From contig CBFHSX010000011.1 in the NCBI GenBank assembly GCA_965658615.1, forward strand, positions 1 to 39,689: a DNA stretch of 39,689 nt, given 5' to 3'. Below are positions 1-8,765 of the stretch, piece by piece. The position numbers were made by a program, and so were the translations under genes. The notes beneath the pieces were generated by a model. It did not search any database, was not told where the DNA came from, and saw nothing but the letters and a program-made list of their open reading frames with translations. The DNA comes from UBA8337 sp965658615. GTDB taxonomy: Bacteria; Pseudomonadota; Alphaproteobacteria; RS24. How positions within the stretch are numbered: the stretch's first letter is position 1; the number at the start of each line of letters is the position of its first letter.

Positions 1-111
1 CAAATTTGGCCCGATATGCCGCATGTGCATCAGATCGCGCATGGCTTTGTGCCCGAATCTAAAGCCGCTTTGCGCGATATGGCCGGGTTTTTTAAGCGGC
101 AAATCGCCTAG
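1..111 (+). CDS. Alpha/beta hydrolase, C-terminal end (partial)
   Basis: Only the last 36 codons and a TAG stop are inside the window, open from base 1 in frame 1. The peptide runs WPDMPHVHQIAHGF, then PESKAALRDMAGFF. This matches the end of esterase/lipase-type alpha/beta hydrolases (alpha/beta hydrolase fold-3), where a Pro-His-Val segment holds the catalytic His (probably the His of PHV) and is followed by a final amphipathic helix. The nucleophile and oxyanion-hole parts lie outside, so substrate cannot be judged. A short GGCGC-AAAA-GCGCC hairpin follows but has no T run, so it is not a clear terminator. Confidence 0.6.
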   Translation, partial: QIWPDMPHVHQIAHGFVPESKAALRDMAGFFKRQIA

Positions 112-216
112 GCGGCGGCTTTGCGCGGCGCAAAAGCGCCATGCGACACTAAGTGCCAGCATCACGCCCTACAGGGTAAACTTTGGTTTTCTGCGGGGTT
201 TTGTGAAAATTTGGTG

Positions 217-244
217 AAATTAGGTCAATAACCCTGACCAATTT
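217..244. promoter_or_regulatory. Imperfect inverted repeat upstream of the gltB promoter
   Basis: AAATT-A-GGTCA (217-227) and TGACCAATTT (235-244) are complementary over ten bases, apart from one extra A, around a seven-base centre. The repeat ends two bases before the -35 hexamer at 247, where an activator or a repressor could sit. The protein that binds is unknown. Glutamate synthase operons are typically controlled by nitrogen or amino-acid regulators, but assigning one here would be a guess. Confidence 0.35.
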
Positions 245-246
245 AC

Positions 247-276
247 TTGAATTTTAGCCCCGCTTGCGCCTATATT
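247..276 (+). promoter_or_regulatory. Predicted sigma-70 promoter of gltBD
   Basis: TTGAAT (247-252) and TATATT (271-276) are separated by 18 bases, a good match to the vegetative consensus. Transcription would start near 283 and leave a leader of about 140 bases before gltB. No other convincing promoter is visible in the 310 bases between the hydrolase stop and gltB. Confidence 0.5.
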
Positions 277-421
277 ACGGCCTCGCACACCGTTTAGGTT
301 TGGCGGTCACACGGACCGCGCATTTGTTCGGGTATTCCGAGCTTTTAGAAGAAATGGGGAGACAGGGCGCGGTCGCATGGCCGGACTTGTCATCCTTGGG
401 AAAATGAATGAGGAAGGCAGC

Positions 422-3400
422 ATGAGCAAGCAGCCGAAAGAGATGAAAAACAAAGCCAAACGTCCGGGCTTTCCGGAGCGTCAGGGTCTGTATGATCCGG
501 CCAATGAGCATGATGCCTGCGGCCTCGGTTTTGTCGCCAATATCAAAAATGTCAAAAGCCATGACATTGTTCGTGACGGGCTGACCATTCTCGAAAACCT
601 CGAGCACCGCGGCGCGGTTGGCGCCGACCCGAAAGCCGGTGACGGCGTCGGCATGTTGATCCAAATCCCCGACGCATTTTTCCGCAAAGTCACCAGCGCC
701 ATTGACATCACCCTGCCCGCATCGGGCGATTACGGTGTCGGCATGCTGTTCCTGCCGCCCGATGATGCGGCGCGCAAAGCCATTGAAGCGATTGTCGAAA
801 CGAAAATCGCCGATGAAGGCCACACGCTTTTAGGCTGGCGCGATGTGCCGGTCGACAGCTCAGACCTCGGCTATTCCATCGTGCCGACCGAGCCGATCAT
901 TCGCCAAGTGTTCATCGCCAATGCCAAGGGCTGCGACCAAATGCAGTTTGAGCGCGAATTGTTTGTCGTTCGCCGCCTGATCGAGCTGGCCGTGGCGCGT
1001 GCCGATATGGCCGCTGCCAAAGACTTCTTCTACATCCCGTCCATGTCGTCATATACGGTGCTTTATAAAGGCCTGCTGCTGTCGAGCCAGCTTGGCCCCT
1101 ATTATGATGACTTGCGCGATGAGGATACGGTGTCGGCCATGGCGTTGGTGCACCAACGTTTCTCGACCAACACCTTCCCGACCTGGTCGCTATCGCAACC
1201 GTTCCGCATGATTTGCCATAATGGCGAGATCAATACGGTGCGCGGTAATGTCAATTGGATGGCGGCGCGTCACAAGACGCTCGAATCCGGTCTGTTTGGC
1301 GACGATCTCGACAAGCTGTTCCCGCTCATTGAGGATGGCCAGTCGGATACGGCGAGCTTTGACAATGCGCTGGAATTGCTGGTCATGGCCGGTTATTCAC
1401 CGGCCCATGCCATGATGATGCTGATCCCGGAAGCTTGGGCCGGCAATCCGCTCATGGATGAGCAGCGGCGCGCTTTTTACGAATATAATGCGGCGCTGAT
1501 GGAGCCGTGGGACGGCCCCGCCGCTGTGGCGTTTTCAAACGGGCGCCAAATCGGCGCGACACTGGACCGTAACGGCCTGCGTCCGGCGCGTTATTATGTG
1601 ACCTCGGATGACCGCGTTGTCATGGCCTCAGAAATGGGTGTACTGCCGGCCGCGGAAGAGAAAATCATCGAGAAATGGCGCCTGCAGCCGGGCAAAATGC
1701 TGCTCATCGATCTGGAAGCCGGTCGCATCATTGCCGATGATGAGCTGAAGGCCGATCTGTCGAGCGCGCATCCTTACGCCGAATGGCTGGCCCGCGCGCA
1801 GATTAAACTGGAAGAATTGCCGACACCGCAGGGCGAAGCGCATGTGCATAATGACCTGCCGCTGCTCGATTTACAAAAAGCCTTTGGCTATACGCAAGAG
1901 GATTTGAAATTCCTCATCTCGCCCATGCTGGAGCGTGGCGAGGAAGGCACCGGCTCAATGGGTACAGATACGCCGCCCTCAGCCCTGTCGAATAAATCAA
2001 AGCCGCTTTACACTTATTTCAAACAGAACTTCGCGCAAGTGACAAACCCGCCGATCGATCCGATCCGCGAGGAGCTGGTCATGTCGCTGGTCTCTTTCAT
2101 CGGCCCACGTCCGAACCTTTTGGATCTGGAAGGCACGTCAGGCGTCAAGCGTCTGGAAGTGGCGCAGCCCATCCTCTCCAATGAAGATCTGGAGAAAATT
2201 CGCCGCATTTCCGATATTGAGGATAATGATTTCCACGCCATAACGCTGGATATTACTTGGGATGCCAAAGAGGGCGCGCTGGGGCTGAAAAACCGCCTCG
2301 ACACGCTGTGCACGGAAGCCGAAAGCGCCATTGCCAATGGCCATGAAAACATCATCATCCTGTCTGACCGCGCCGTTAATGCGGGCCGCGTCGCCATTCC
2401 GGCGCTGCTGGCCACGGCTGCCGTGCATCACCACCTCATCCGCAAAGGGCTTCGCACCTCGGCCGGTCTGGTGGTCGAAACCGGTGAAGCGCGCGAAATC
2501 CATCATTTTTGCTGCCTCGCGGGCTATGGCGCCGAAGCCATTAACCCCTATCTGGCATTTGACACGGTCGACCAGCTGCGCGAGAAATTGCAGCTCGATT
2601 TGAACCATGAAGAAGGCCAAGCGCATTTCATCAAAGCCGCCGGCAAGGGCATGCGGAAAGTCATGTCGAAAATGGGCATCTCGACCTATCAATCCTATTG
2701 TGGCGCACAAATCTTTGACGCCATCGGTTTGGCACAAGGCTTTATCGACGCTTACTTCACCAAAACCGCAACCACGATTGAGGGTATCGGCATTGAAGAA
2801 GTGGCAGAGGAAACCCTGCGCCGTCACATGGCTGCCTTTGGCGATGACGCCGTGACCCGCGAAGCACTGGAAGTCGGCGGCGATTACGCCGTGCGCACAC
2901 GCGGCGAAGACCATGTCTGGAATGCCGACACAGTCGGCGCGCTGCAACATGCTGTGCGCGGCAATAGCCGTGACCAATATCGCGATTATGCGCGCCAGAT
3001 TAACGAGCAGGACGAGCACTTGCTGACCCTGCGCGGCCTGTTCAAAATCCGCAAAGCCGATGAGACGGGCCGCAAGCCGATCTCTATTGACGATGTCGAA
3101 CCGGTCGAGGAAATCGTCAAACGTTTCGCCACCGGTGCCATGTCGCTCGGCTCCATCAGCCCGGAAGCGCATGAAACGCTGGCCGTGGCGATGAACCGTC
3201 TTGGCGGTAAATCCAATACCGGCGAAGGCGGCGAGGAAACTCATCGCTTTACGCCGGAAGATAATGGCGACAGCAAGCGCTCAGCCATTAAGCAGGTCGC
3301 ATCGGGCCGCTTTGGCGTGACGACGGAATATCTGGCCAATTCGGATATGATCCAAATTAAAATGGCGCAGGGTGCGAAACCCGGTGAAGGCGGGCAATTG

Positions 3401-5059
3401 CCGGGCCATAAGGTTGACCGGCGCATCGCCGCCGTGCGGCACTCAACGCCGGGCGTCGGGCTTATCTCGCCGCCGCCGCACCATGATATTTATTCGATTG
3501 AGGATTTGGCACAGCTCATTTACGACCTGAAAAATGCCAATCCGCGCGCCGATATCTCGGTCAAGCTGGTCTCGGAAGTCGGCGTCGGCACGGTTGCCGC
3601 CGGTGTTTCGAAAGCCCGCGCCGACCATGTCACCATTTCAGGCTTTGAGGGCGGCACCGGTGCCAGCCCGCTAACGTCAATCAAACATGCCGGTAGCCCA
3701 TGGGAAATCGGTCTGGCGGAAACGCATCAGACATTGGTGCTGAATGATTTGCGCACGCGCATCGCCGTGCAGGTTGATGGCGGCTTACGCACCGGCCGCG
3801 ACGTTATCATTGGCGCGCTGCTGGGGGCTGACGAGTTCGGCTTCTCGACCGCGCCGCTGATTGCCGCCGGTTGCATTATGATGCGCAAGTGCCATCTCAA
3901 CACCTGCCCGGTCGGTATTGCGACGCAAAATGAAACACTGCGCAAGCGCTTCACCGGTCAACCAGAGCATGTGATTAATTACTTCTTCTTCATTGCCGAA
4001 GAAGTGCGCGAAATGCTGGCTGAGATGGGCTTCACCTCATTGAACGAGATTATCGGTCAAACCGACCTCTTGGATACGCGCGAAGCGATCAATCATTGGA
4101 AAGCAGAGGGGCTCGACTTTACCCGCCTGTTCACCAAAATCGACAGCGAACGCGAGGTCTATCACACGGAAGCTCAAGACCACCCGATCCACGATATTCT
4201 CGACCGCAAGCTCATCGCGCAAGCCATGCCGGCTTTGGACGAAAAGACACCGGTGCAAATCGAGACGCCGATCAGCAATATTGACCGCTCCGCCGGTACC
4301 ATGTTGTCGGGCGAGTTGGCCCTGCGCCATGGCCATGCCGGTCTGGCCGATGACACCATCTCGGTGAAACTGAACGGCACAGCCGGTCAGAGCTTCGGCA
4401 CTTTCTTGGCGCGCGGCATTTCCTTCGAATTGGAAGGCGAGGCCAATGACTATGTCGGCAAGGGCTTGTCAGGCGGTCGCATTGCGATTTACCCGCCGGC
4501 CGAAAGCGGCATTGTGCCGGAGGAAAGCATTATTGTCGGCAATACGGTGCTGTATGGCGCGATTGACGGCGAGTGCTATTTCCGCGGCGTGGCGGGCGAA
4601 CGCTTTGCTGTGCGTAACTCCGGTGCCATTGCAGTTGTCGAAGGCGCGGGCGACCATGCGTGCGAATATATGACCGGCGGCTGTGTTGTTGTGCTGGGCC
4701 AAACGGGCCGCAATTTCGCGGCCGGCATGTCGGGCGGTATCGCCTATGTGCTGGACGAGGATGGCAGCTTTGAGAGCCGCTGCAATATGGCCATGGTCGA
4801 GTTGGAGCCGGTAACCGGCGACCCGGACACTCAAATGGGCGGCTTTAAAGACGATATGCGCACGCATGATGCCGCGCGCCTTTACAAGCTGCTGGAAAAT
4901 CATGCCCGTTATACAAATTCGAAACGGGCGCAGGATATTCTCGCCGATTGGGAGACCTATCGGACGAAATTCCTGAAAGTCATGCCGACCGAATATCGTC
5001 GGGCCCTCAACGAACTGGCTGAGAGCGACAACGCCGTTCAGCCCGCTGCAGGAGAGTAA
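422..5059 (+). CDS. gltB: Glutamate synthase [NADPH] large (alpha) subunit
   Basis: Makes glutamate from glutamine and 2-oxoglutarate together with GltD in the cytoplasm. The length of 1545 residues is normal for the family. After a 32-residue propeptide comes DACGLGF: Cys33 would become the N-terminal nucleophile of the glutaminase domain (about 33-430). A central domain, the FMN-binding synthase barrel (about 850-1230) and the C-terminal GXGXG beta-helix follow. Cys1151, Cys1157 and Cys1162 have the spacing of the [3Fe-4S] ligands (GCIMMRKCHLNTC). The ATG at 422 is chosen because GAGGAAGG lies four bases upstream. ATGs at 377 and 404 are in frame but would lengthen the propeptide and have poorer ribosome sites. 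One base separates its stop from gltD. Confidence 0.96.
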   Translation: MSKQPKEMKNKAKRPGFPERQGLYDPANEHDACGLGFVANIKNVKSHDIVRDGLTILENLEHRGAVGADPKAGDGVGMLIQIPDAFFRKVTSAIDITLPASGDYGVGMLFLPPDDAARKAIEAIVETKIADEGHTLLGWRDVPVDSSDLGYSIVPTEPIIRQVFIANAKGCDQMQFERELFVVRRLIELAVARADMAAAKDFFYIPSMSSYTVLYKGLLLSSQLGPYYDDLRDEDTVSAMALVHQRFSTNTFPTWSLSQPFRMICHNGEINTVRGNVNWMAARHKTLESGLFGDDLDKLFPLIEDGQSDTASFDNALELLVMAGYSPAHAMMMLIPEAWAGNPLMDEQRRAFYEYNAALMEPWDGPAAVAFSNGRQIGATLDRNGLRPARYYVTSDDRVVMASEMGVLPAAEEKIIEKWRLQPGKMLLIDLEAGRIIADDELKADLSSAHPYAEWLARAQIKLEELPTPQGEAHVHNDLPLLDLQKAFGYTQEDLKFLISPMLERGEEGTGSMGTDTPPSALSNKSKPLYTYFKQNFAQVTNPPIDPIREELVMSLVSFIGPRPNLLDLEGTSGVKRLEVAQPILSNEDLEKIRRISDIEDNDFHAITLDITWDAKEGALGLKNRLDTLCTEAESAIANGHENIIILSDRAVNAGRVAIPALLATAAVHHHLIRKGLRTSAGLVVETGEAREIHHFCCLAGYGAEAINPYLAFDTVDQLREKLQLDLNHEEGQAHFIKAAGKGMRKVMSKMGISTYQSYCGAQIFDAIGLAQGFIDAYFTKTATTIEGIGIEEVAEETLRRHMAAFGDDAVTREALEVGGDYAVRTRGEDHVWNADTVGALQHAVRGNSRDQYRDYARQINEQDEHLLTLRGLFKIRKADETGRKPISIDDVEPVEEIVKRFATGAMSLGSISPEAHETLAVAMNRLGGKSNTGEGGEETHRFTPEDNGDSKRSAIKQVASGRFGVTTEYLANSDMIQIKMAQGAKPGEGGQLPGHKVDRRIAAVRHSTPGVGLISPPPHHDIYSIEDLAQLIYDLKNANPRADISVKLVSEVGVGTVAAGVSKARADHVTISGFEGGTGASPLTSIKHAGSPWEIGLAETHQTLVLNDLRTRIAVQVDGGLRTGRDVIIGALLGADEFGFSTAPLIAAGCIMMRKCHLNTCPVGIATQNETLRKRFTGQPEHVINYFFFIAEEVREMLAEMGFTSLNEIIGQTDLLDTREAINHWKAEGLDFTRLFTKIDSEREVYHTEAQDHPIHDILDRKLIAQAMPALDEKTPVQIETPISNIDRSAGTMLSGELALRHGHAGLADDTISVKLNGTAGQSFGTFLARGISFELEGEANDYVGKGLSGGRIAIYPPAESGIVPEESIIVGNTVLYGAIDGECYFRGVAGERFAVRNSGAIAVVEGAGDHACEYMTGGCVVVLGQTGRNFAAGMSGGIAYVLDEDGSFESRCNMAMVELEPVTGDPDTQMGGFKDDMRTHDAARLYKLLENHARYTNSKRAQDILADWETYRTKFLKVMPTEYRRALNELAESDNAVQPAAGE

Positions 5060-5060
5060 A

Positions 5061-6479
5061 ATGGGAAAACCGACAGGATTTCTTGAGCTGGACCGTCAAG
5101 ACCGCGGCTATTTGCCGAAGGAAGAGCGCGTCCAAAATTTCCGCGAATTCGTCGTGCCGCTGGAAGAGCCTGAGCTGAAAGCACAGGCCTCGCGCTGCAT
5201 GGATTGCGGCGTGCCCTATTGTCATAATGGCTGTCCGGTAAATAACCAAATCCCCGATTGGAATGATTTGGTCTATACGGGCGAGTGGAAAGCGGCGCTG
5301 ACCAATTTGCACACCACTAATAATTTCCCGGAATTTACCGGCCGTATTTGTCCGGCTCCCTGCGAGGCAGCGTGTACGCTGAATATTGACGATAATCCGG
5401 TGACCATCAAATCGGTAGAATGCGCGATTGTCGATCGTGGCTGGGAAGAAGGCTGGATTGTGCCGCAAGTGCCGAGCGAAAAGACCGGCAAATCAATCGG
5501 CATTATCGGTGCCGGCCCGGCCGGCATGGCGGCGGCGCAGCAATTGGCGCGGCGTGGCCATGATGTGCATCTTTACGAGAAAAACGCCAAAGCCGGCGGC
5601 CTGCTGCGCTATGGCATCCCTGATTTCAAAATGGAAAAACACGGCATTGACCGCCGCGTCGAGCAAATGCAAGCCGAGGGCGTGACCTTCCATTACGACA
5701 CCCATGTCGGCGTCACCGTGACGGCGGCTGAGCTGGAAGCCAAGCATGATGCGCTTATTCTGTCCGGCGGCTCGGAAGTGCCGCGCGACCTGCCGGTAGC
5801 GGGCCGCGAGCTGGACGGCGTGCATTACGCTATGGATTTCCTGCCGCAACAAAACCGCCGCGTCGGCCAAGAGCCGATTGGTGAGATTGAGCCGATCCTT
5901 GCCGAGGGCAAGCATGTCATCGTTATTGGCGGTGGCGATACCGGTTCTGACTGCATTGGCACGAGCTTCCGCCAAGGCGCGCTTTCCGTGACGCAATTGG
6001 AAATCATGCCGATGCCGCCGGAAAAGGAAAATAAAGGCATGACCTGGCCGGATTGGCCGCTGAAAATGCGGACATCGACCAGCCAAGAAGAAGGCGCCAT
6101 TCGCGACTTCTCCGTCATGACCACGGAAGTCATTGGTGAAGACGGTCATGTGACGGCGATTAAATGCACCAAGGTTGACGAGAATATGCAAGCTATTGCC
6201 GGTTCCGAATTTGAGCTGAAAGCCGATCTGGTGCTCTTGGCCATGGGCTTTATCCACCCGGTGCATGACGGGCTGGTTGAGGAGCTGGGACTTGAAAAAG
6301 ACGGCCGCGGCAATGTCGCTGCCGACACCGCAACTTACGAAACCTCACGCGCCAAAACCTTCGCCTGCGGCGACATGCGCCGTGGCCAGTCACTGGTCGT
6401 CTGGGCCATCCGCGAAGGCCGCCAAGCGGCCCGCGAGGTGGATTTGTTCCTGATGGGGGAGACGGTTCTACCCAGATAA
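5061..6479 (+). CDS. gltD: Glutamate synthase [NADPH] small (beta) subunit
   Basis: Passes electrons from NADPH through FAD and iron-sulfur clusters to GltB. It has 472 residues, as expected. The N-terminal cluster-binding region has Cys46, Cys49, Cys54 and Cys58 (CMDCGVPYCHNGC) and a second group at Cys97, Cys101 and Cys105. GIIGAGPAGM (147-156) is the FAD-binding Rossmann turn. VIGGGDTGSDC is the NADPH-binding turn. The C-terminal ACGDMRRGQSLVVWAI is the usual FAD-contact motif. Its Shine-Dalgarno GGAG lies in the last codons of gltB, so the two are translationally linked. A strong terminator 21 bases after the stop closes the operon. Confidence 0.96.
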   Translation: MGKPTGFLELDRQDRGYLPKEERVQNFREFVVPLEEPELKAQASRCMDCGVPYCHNGCPVNNQIPDWNDLVYTGEWKAALTNLHTTNNFPEFTGRICPAPCEAACTLNIDDNPVTIKSVECAIVDRGWEEGWIVPQVPSEKTGKSIGIIGAGPAGMAAAQQLARRGHDVHLYEKNAKAGGLLRYGIPDFKMEKHGIDRRVEQMQAEGVTFHYDTHVGVTVTAAELEAKHDALILSGGSEVPRDLPVAGRELDGVHYAMDFLPQQNRRVGQEPIGEIEPILAEGKHVIVIGGGDTGSDCIGTSFRQGALSVTQLEIMPMPPEKENKGMTWPDWPLKMRTSTSQEEGAIRDFSVMTTEVIGEDGHVTAIKCTKVDENMQAIAGSEFELKADLVLLAMGFIHPVHDGLVEELGLEKDGRGNVAADTATYETSRAKTFACGDMRRGQSLVVWAIREGRQAAREVDLFLMGETVLPR

Positions 6480-6500
6480 AACCAGCTATCCCGTAATACA

Positions 6501-6529
6501 AAAGCCCGGCCACTGCGCCGGGCTTTTTT
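6501..6529 (+). terminator. Rho-independent terminator after gltBD
   Basis: GCCCGGC (6504-6510) and GCCGGGC (6517-6523) form a perfect 7-bp GC stem with a six-base loop, followed by six Ts. The A run before the stem extends the pairing. Confidence 0.92.
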
Positions 6530-6562
6530 GCAGGTCCATAAATCAATTTTCAACTTACGCGT

Positions 6563-6592
6563 GTAACACCCGAAAGCCCGCTCTGCTATAGT
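6563..6592 (+). promoter_or_regulatory. Possible promoter of the structured RNA and small membrane protein
   Basis: GTAACA (6563-6568, 4 of 6 to consensus) and TATAGT (6587-6592, 5 of 6) are 18 bases apart. They lie just after the gltBD terminator and just before the folded region. Transcription would begin near 6599. The -35 element is weak, so this is a moderate call. Confidence 0.4.
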
Positions 6593-6599
6593 ACACTGG

Positions 6600-6820
6600 C
6601 AACCAGCAGACGGCTGATTGCAGGGGGAGTAGAAGCCCCTAATCTCAGCGGCAGAAATACGGGGCGCTTAGCGTTTTGTTAATTTTTGTCGTCATAAAAC
6701 CGTCATCTCGACTATGTCGGGGTGACGGCGGAATAAGGTTTTGCCAAATACGCCGTTAGTCTTTCTGAGATTAGTTCTTCTACCACCCCGGCGCTTCGCC
6801 CTTTCGCGAAGTGCCGGAAC
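6600..6820 (+). ncRNA. Strongly structured RNA or 5' leader, family not recognised
   Basis: Three nested or adjacent helices can be read directly. The outer stem pairs 6623-6648 with 6765-6789: 4, 7 and 10 bp blocks separated by two small internal loops. Inside it, 6700-6712 pairs with 6716-6728 as a 13-bp hairpin with a TAT loop and two G-U pairs. Next to it, 6788-6799 pairs with 6806-6817 as a 12-bp stem with a CCTTTC loop. No hairpin is followed by a T run, and the next gene starts at 6836, so this may be a leader rather than a free RNA. The 5' arm can also fold on itself (AGGGG 6622-6626 with CCCCT 6636-6640), which would exclude part of the long stem. It does not match tmRNA, SRP RNA or 6S RNA as far as I can tell. 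A palindromic repeat element is the alternative. Confidence 0.45.
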
Positions 6821-6835
6821 AGAGAGAAGAGCAAG

Positions 6836-7108
6836 ATGCATAAGCACACTCAGACCGCCACTCAGCGTCCAAAGCTCATCAAGGCCTTTCTTATCTGCCT
6901 CTTCTTGCCGGTTTTTACGGTCAGATTGGCGCTAAATTACGCTCTACTCGGTATCGCCCTTATGACGCCCGCGTCTTGGAACGCGCAGGAAGAAAGAATA
7001 TTGAAGAAGGCACTACGGCGCGGACAAAAACCACGAGACCTGCGCTTCGTCCTGTGGCGACACGAAAGCGAAATCATTGCCAGAGCGAGAGAATTGGGAT
7101 TGCCTTAG
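6836..7108 (+). CDS. Small membrane protein, 90 residues, unknown
   Basis: Not a family I recognise. A basic N-terminus (about 1-15) leads into a hydrophobic stretch (about 17-43, IKAFLICLFLPVF onward) that could be one or two membrane passes. A basic, helical cytoplasmic tail follows, with many Arg and Lys and the end RARELGLP. The ATG has a purine-rich AGAGAGAAGAGC upstream. It follows the folded RNA at 6600-6820 by 15 bases, so that structure could control its translation. The last codons overlap a gene-tail remnant on the other strand (7105-7146), which raises some doubt about the true C-terminus. Confidence 0.45.
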   Translation: MHKHTQTATQRPKLIKAFLICLFLPVFTVRLALNYALLGIALMTPASWNAQEERILKKALRRGQKPRDLRFVLWRHESEIIARARELGLP

Positions 7109-7146
7109 CTCCCCAATCGCAGCAAATCATCCAGCACGCGCTCGAC
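7105..7146 (-). pseudogene. Remnant of a second CoxE-like VWA gene: last 13 codons and stop
   Basis: Read on the minus strand, these 42 bases encode VERVLDDLLRLGS and TAA. That is exactly the C-terminus of the intact VWA gene, which ends at 7249, about 100 bases away. Most codons differ between the two copies (for example CTG/TTG, CGA/CGC, GGG/GGC, TAA/TAG), yet all 13 amino acids agree. The open frame upstream of the fragment meets a TAG at 7177-7179 and resembles the intact gene for no more than one or two codons, so only the tail survives. See the findings for what this implies. Confidence 0.6.
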
Positions 7147-7248
7147 GCTAAAAGGGCTTGGTGAGCAAAGCGAACCCTAGCCCGCCTTGCGCCAGCGACG
7201 CGACCACTTTCCCTAAAAAAGAGGGCGCGGAGTCGGCTGAAACTTGCC

Positions 7249-8757
7249 CTAACTGCCCAAGCGCAAAAGGTCATCCAAGACACGCTCTACATGTTTCACC
7301 GAATTACACACTTTGGTGTGGGTGCAATAAGCGCCGAGTTTTTTCATCTCGCTATCGCCCGTGCCCCATGTCGATTCCGGTTCCGGATTGAGCCAAATCA
7401 CCCGGGCGGCGCGTTCGTGCATTTCTTTCAACACCAAATGCCCCGGATCGCCATAATTGGAGCGCGCATCGCCCAGCACCATGACGGTGGTTTTTTTGTC
7501 CATATCATCCAGTGTCGCTTCGGCCAAATCCATCAGCGATAGGCCATAATCGGTCGAGCCGCCGCCAAATTGCCTGAGCGCGCCCTCCATCACTTGGTCC
7601 ATATCACCGCTCTTCATCATGTCGGATATTTCCCCGGCGCGATTGGAAAACACAAAACTGCGGGTCTTCGGCATCACCTCATCAAGGCTATAAAGAAACA
7701 TCAAAAAGAAGCGCGAGACCGCCGCTACTGAACCCGAGACATCGCACAGCACAATAAGCTTGGGGCGATCAATTTTCGTGCGCCGCCACGCCAGTTCGAA
7801 AAGATTGCCATCATAAGCGACATTGGCACGCATGGTGCGGCGAATATCCAATACGCCGCGCTGCGCTTTTTTACGCCGCCGCGAATGGCGCGAAGCCAGC
7901 CTTTTGGCAAGGCGCTGGATCAGCCCGCGCATGATTTTCATATCCGACTTATCGAGATTGGTCAGGCGGATGCGCGACAGCGCGTCCTCGCGCAGCAGAC
8001 GTCCGGCATTTTTTGTACGCATGGCAATTTGCCGCTCGACGAAATCAAACACGGCGTCAAATAATTGTGCGCGGCCCTGCTTCAGAGCCTCGGCGCGCTC
8101 TGTCTCGCCGCCCTCGCCCATTTCGCGGATCTGCCGGTCAAATTCGGTCAGCCCCATTTGCTCGAGAATGCGGCGCGAAAACATGCCCTGCTGGGTGAAC
8201 AGCTTGGCATTGGCCAGCCCGACCGTGGTCGCCGCCGCCGCCATGGCCGATTGCAGCGCCGCACTGTCGCGCCCCTCCACCATCTCCAATAGAGATTGCG
8301 ACACCGCCTCAGCGGCATCCTCAGAAGCGGCTTCGCCACCGCTCGGCTTGCCACCCGACGCCTTGCCTTGCGCCTCGCCGCCTTGGGGTTGCCCGCCTTG
8401 AACGTCACCGTCTTGATCTTCACCGTCTTGGGCGTCGCTATCTTGCCCGTCGCTATCCTGGCTATCCGCCGCCTCGCCGGACGCCGTATCTTGGTCGCCC
8501 GCTTGCGGCTCATCATCATTGGCGCCGGTGTCGGGCAGGCCGATATTCATGTCCGGGGGCATGAAATAGCTCTCGAAACACTCATCGAAAGCCTGTTTTT
8601 CATATTCCGTCTTGGCCAGACTATGGCCCAAAGCATGCTTTAACAGCGTGCGATCGCCCATGCCGATCTCATCAATCACCGCCGCCGCATCAATCGCCTC
8701 GGCCGGCGATACTTGAATATCGGCGGCGCGCAGGATACGGAGGAAATCGGCGATCAT
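7249..8757 (-). CDS. CoxE-like von Willebrand factor A domain protein
   Basis: A 502-residue cytoplasmic protein. The N-terminal helical part (1-70) is followed by a low-complexity Gln/Asp/Gly/Ser segment (about 75-150) with repeated GQDSD-like units, a linker typical of this family. The C-terminal half is a VWA domain. Its metal-ion site is seen as DVSGS (in LCDVSGSV), a Thr in GGSTDYGL and an Asp in VLGDARSNYGD. Such proteins pair with MoxR-type AAA+ ATPases and help assemble or activate metalloenzymes; CoxE/CoxD in CO dehydrogenase maturation is the named example. No client enzyme is visible nearby. The MoxR gene is 8 bases upstream in the same operon. Confidence 0.85.
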   Translation of the reverse strand: MIADFLRILRAADIQVSPAEAIDAAAVIDEIGMGDRTLLKHALGHSLAKTEYEKQAFDECFESYFMPPDMNIGLPDTGANDDEPQAGDQDTASGEAADSQDSDGQDSDAQDGEDQDGDVQGGQPQGGEAQGKASGGKPSGGEAASEDAAEAVSQSLLEMVEGRDSAALQSAMAAAATTVGLANAKLFTQQGMFSRRILEQMGLTEFDRQIREMGEGGETERAEALKQGRAQLFDAVFDFVERQIAMRTKNAGRLLREDALSRIRLTNLDKSDMKIMRGLIQRLAKRLASRHSRRRKKAQRGVLDIRRTMRANVAYDGNLFELAWRRTKIDRPKLIVLCDVSGSVAAVSRFFLMFLYSLDEVMPKTRSFVFSNRAGEISDMMKSGDMDQVMEGALRQFGGGSTDYGLSLMDLAEATLDDMDKKTTVMVLGDARSNYGDPGHLVLKEMHERAARVIWLNPEPESTWGTGDSEMKKLGAYCTHTKVCNSVKHVERVLDDLLRLGS

Positions 8758-8765
8758 CTTGCGGC

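Noticed and set aside
6623..6789. The long inverted repeat as a transposon-like (MITE) element
   Set aside because: No target-site duplication is visible at the ends and no second copy occurs in the window. An RNA fold explains the inner hairpin better, though a repeat element cannot be excluded.
7207..7221. Identical 15-mer CTTTCCCTAAAAAAG at 7207-7221 and 23252-23266
   Set aside because: Flanks do not match and one copy is downstream of its gene while the other is upstream. An A6 run makes chance more likely, so no shared function is claimed.
7213..7250. Possible terminator after the CoxE-like gene
   Set aside because: Only a five-base stem with a 19-base loop comes before the T6 run on the minus strand. 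Too weak to list.
8398..8520. Repetitive coding segment in the VWA gene, considered as a tandem DNA repeat
   Set aside because: It is the Gln/Asp/Gly linker that is normal for this protein family; units are irregular at the DNA level.
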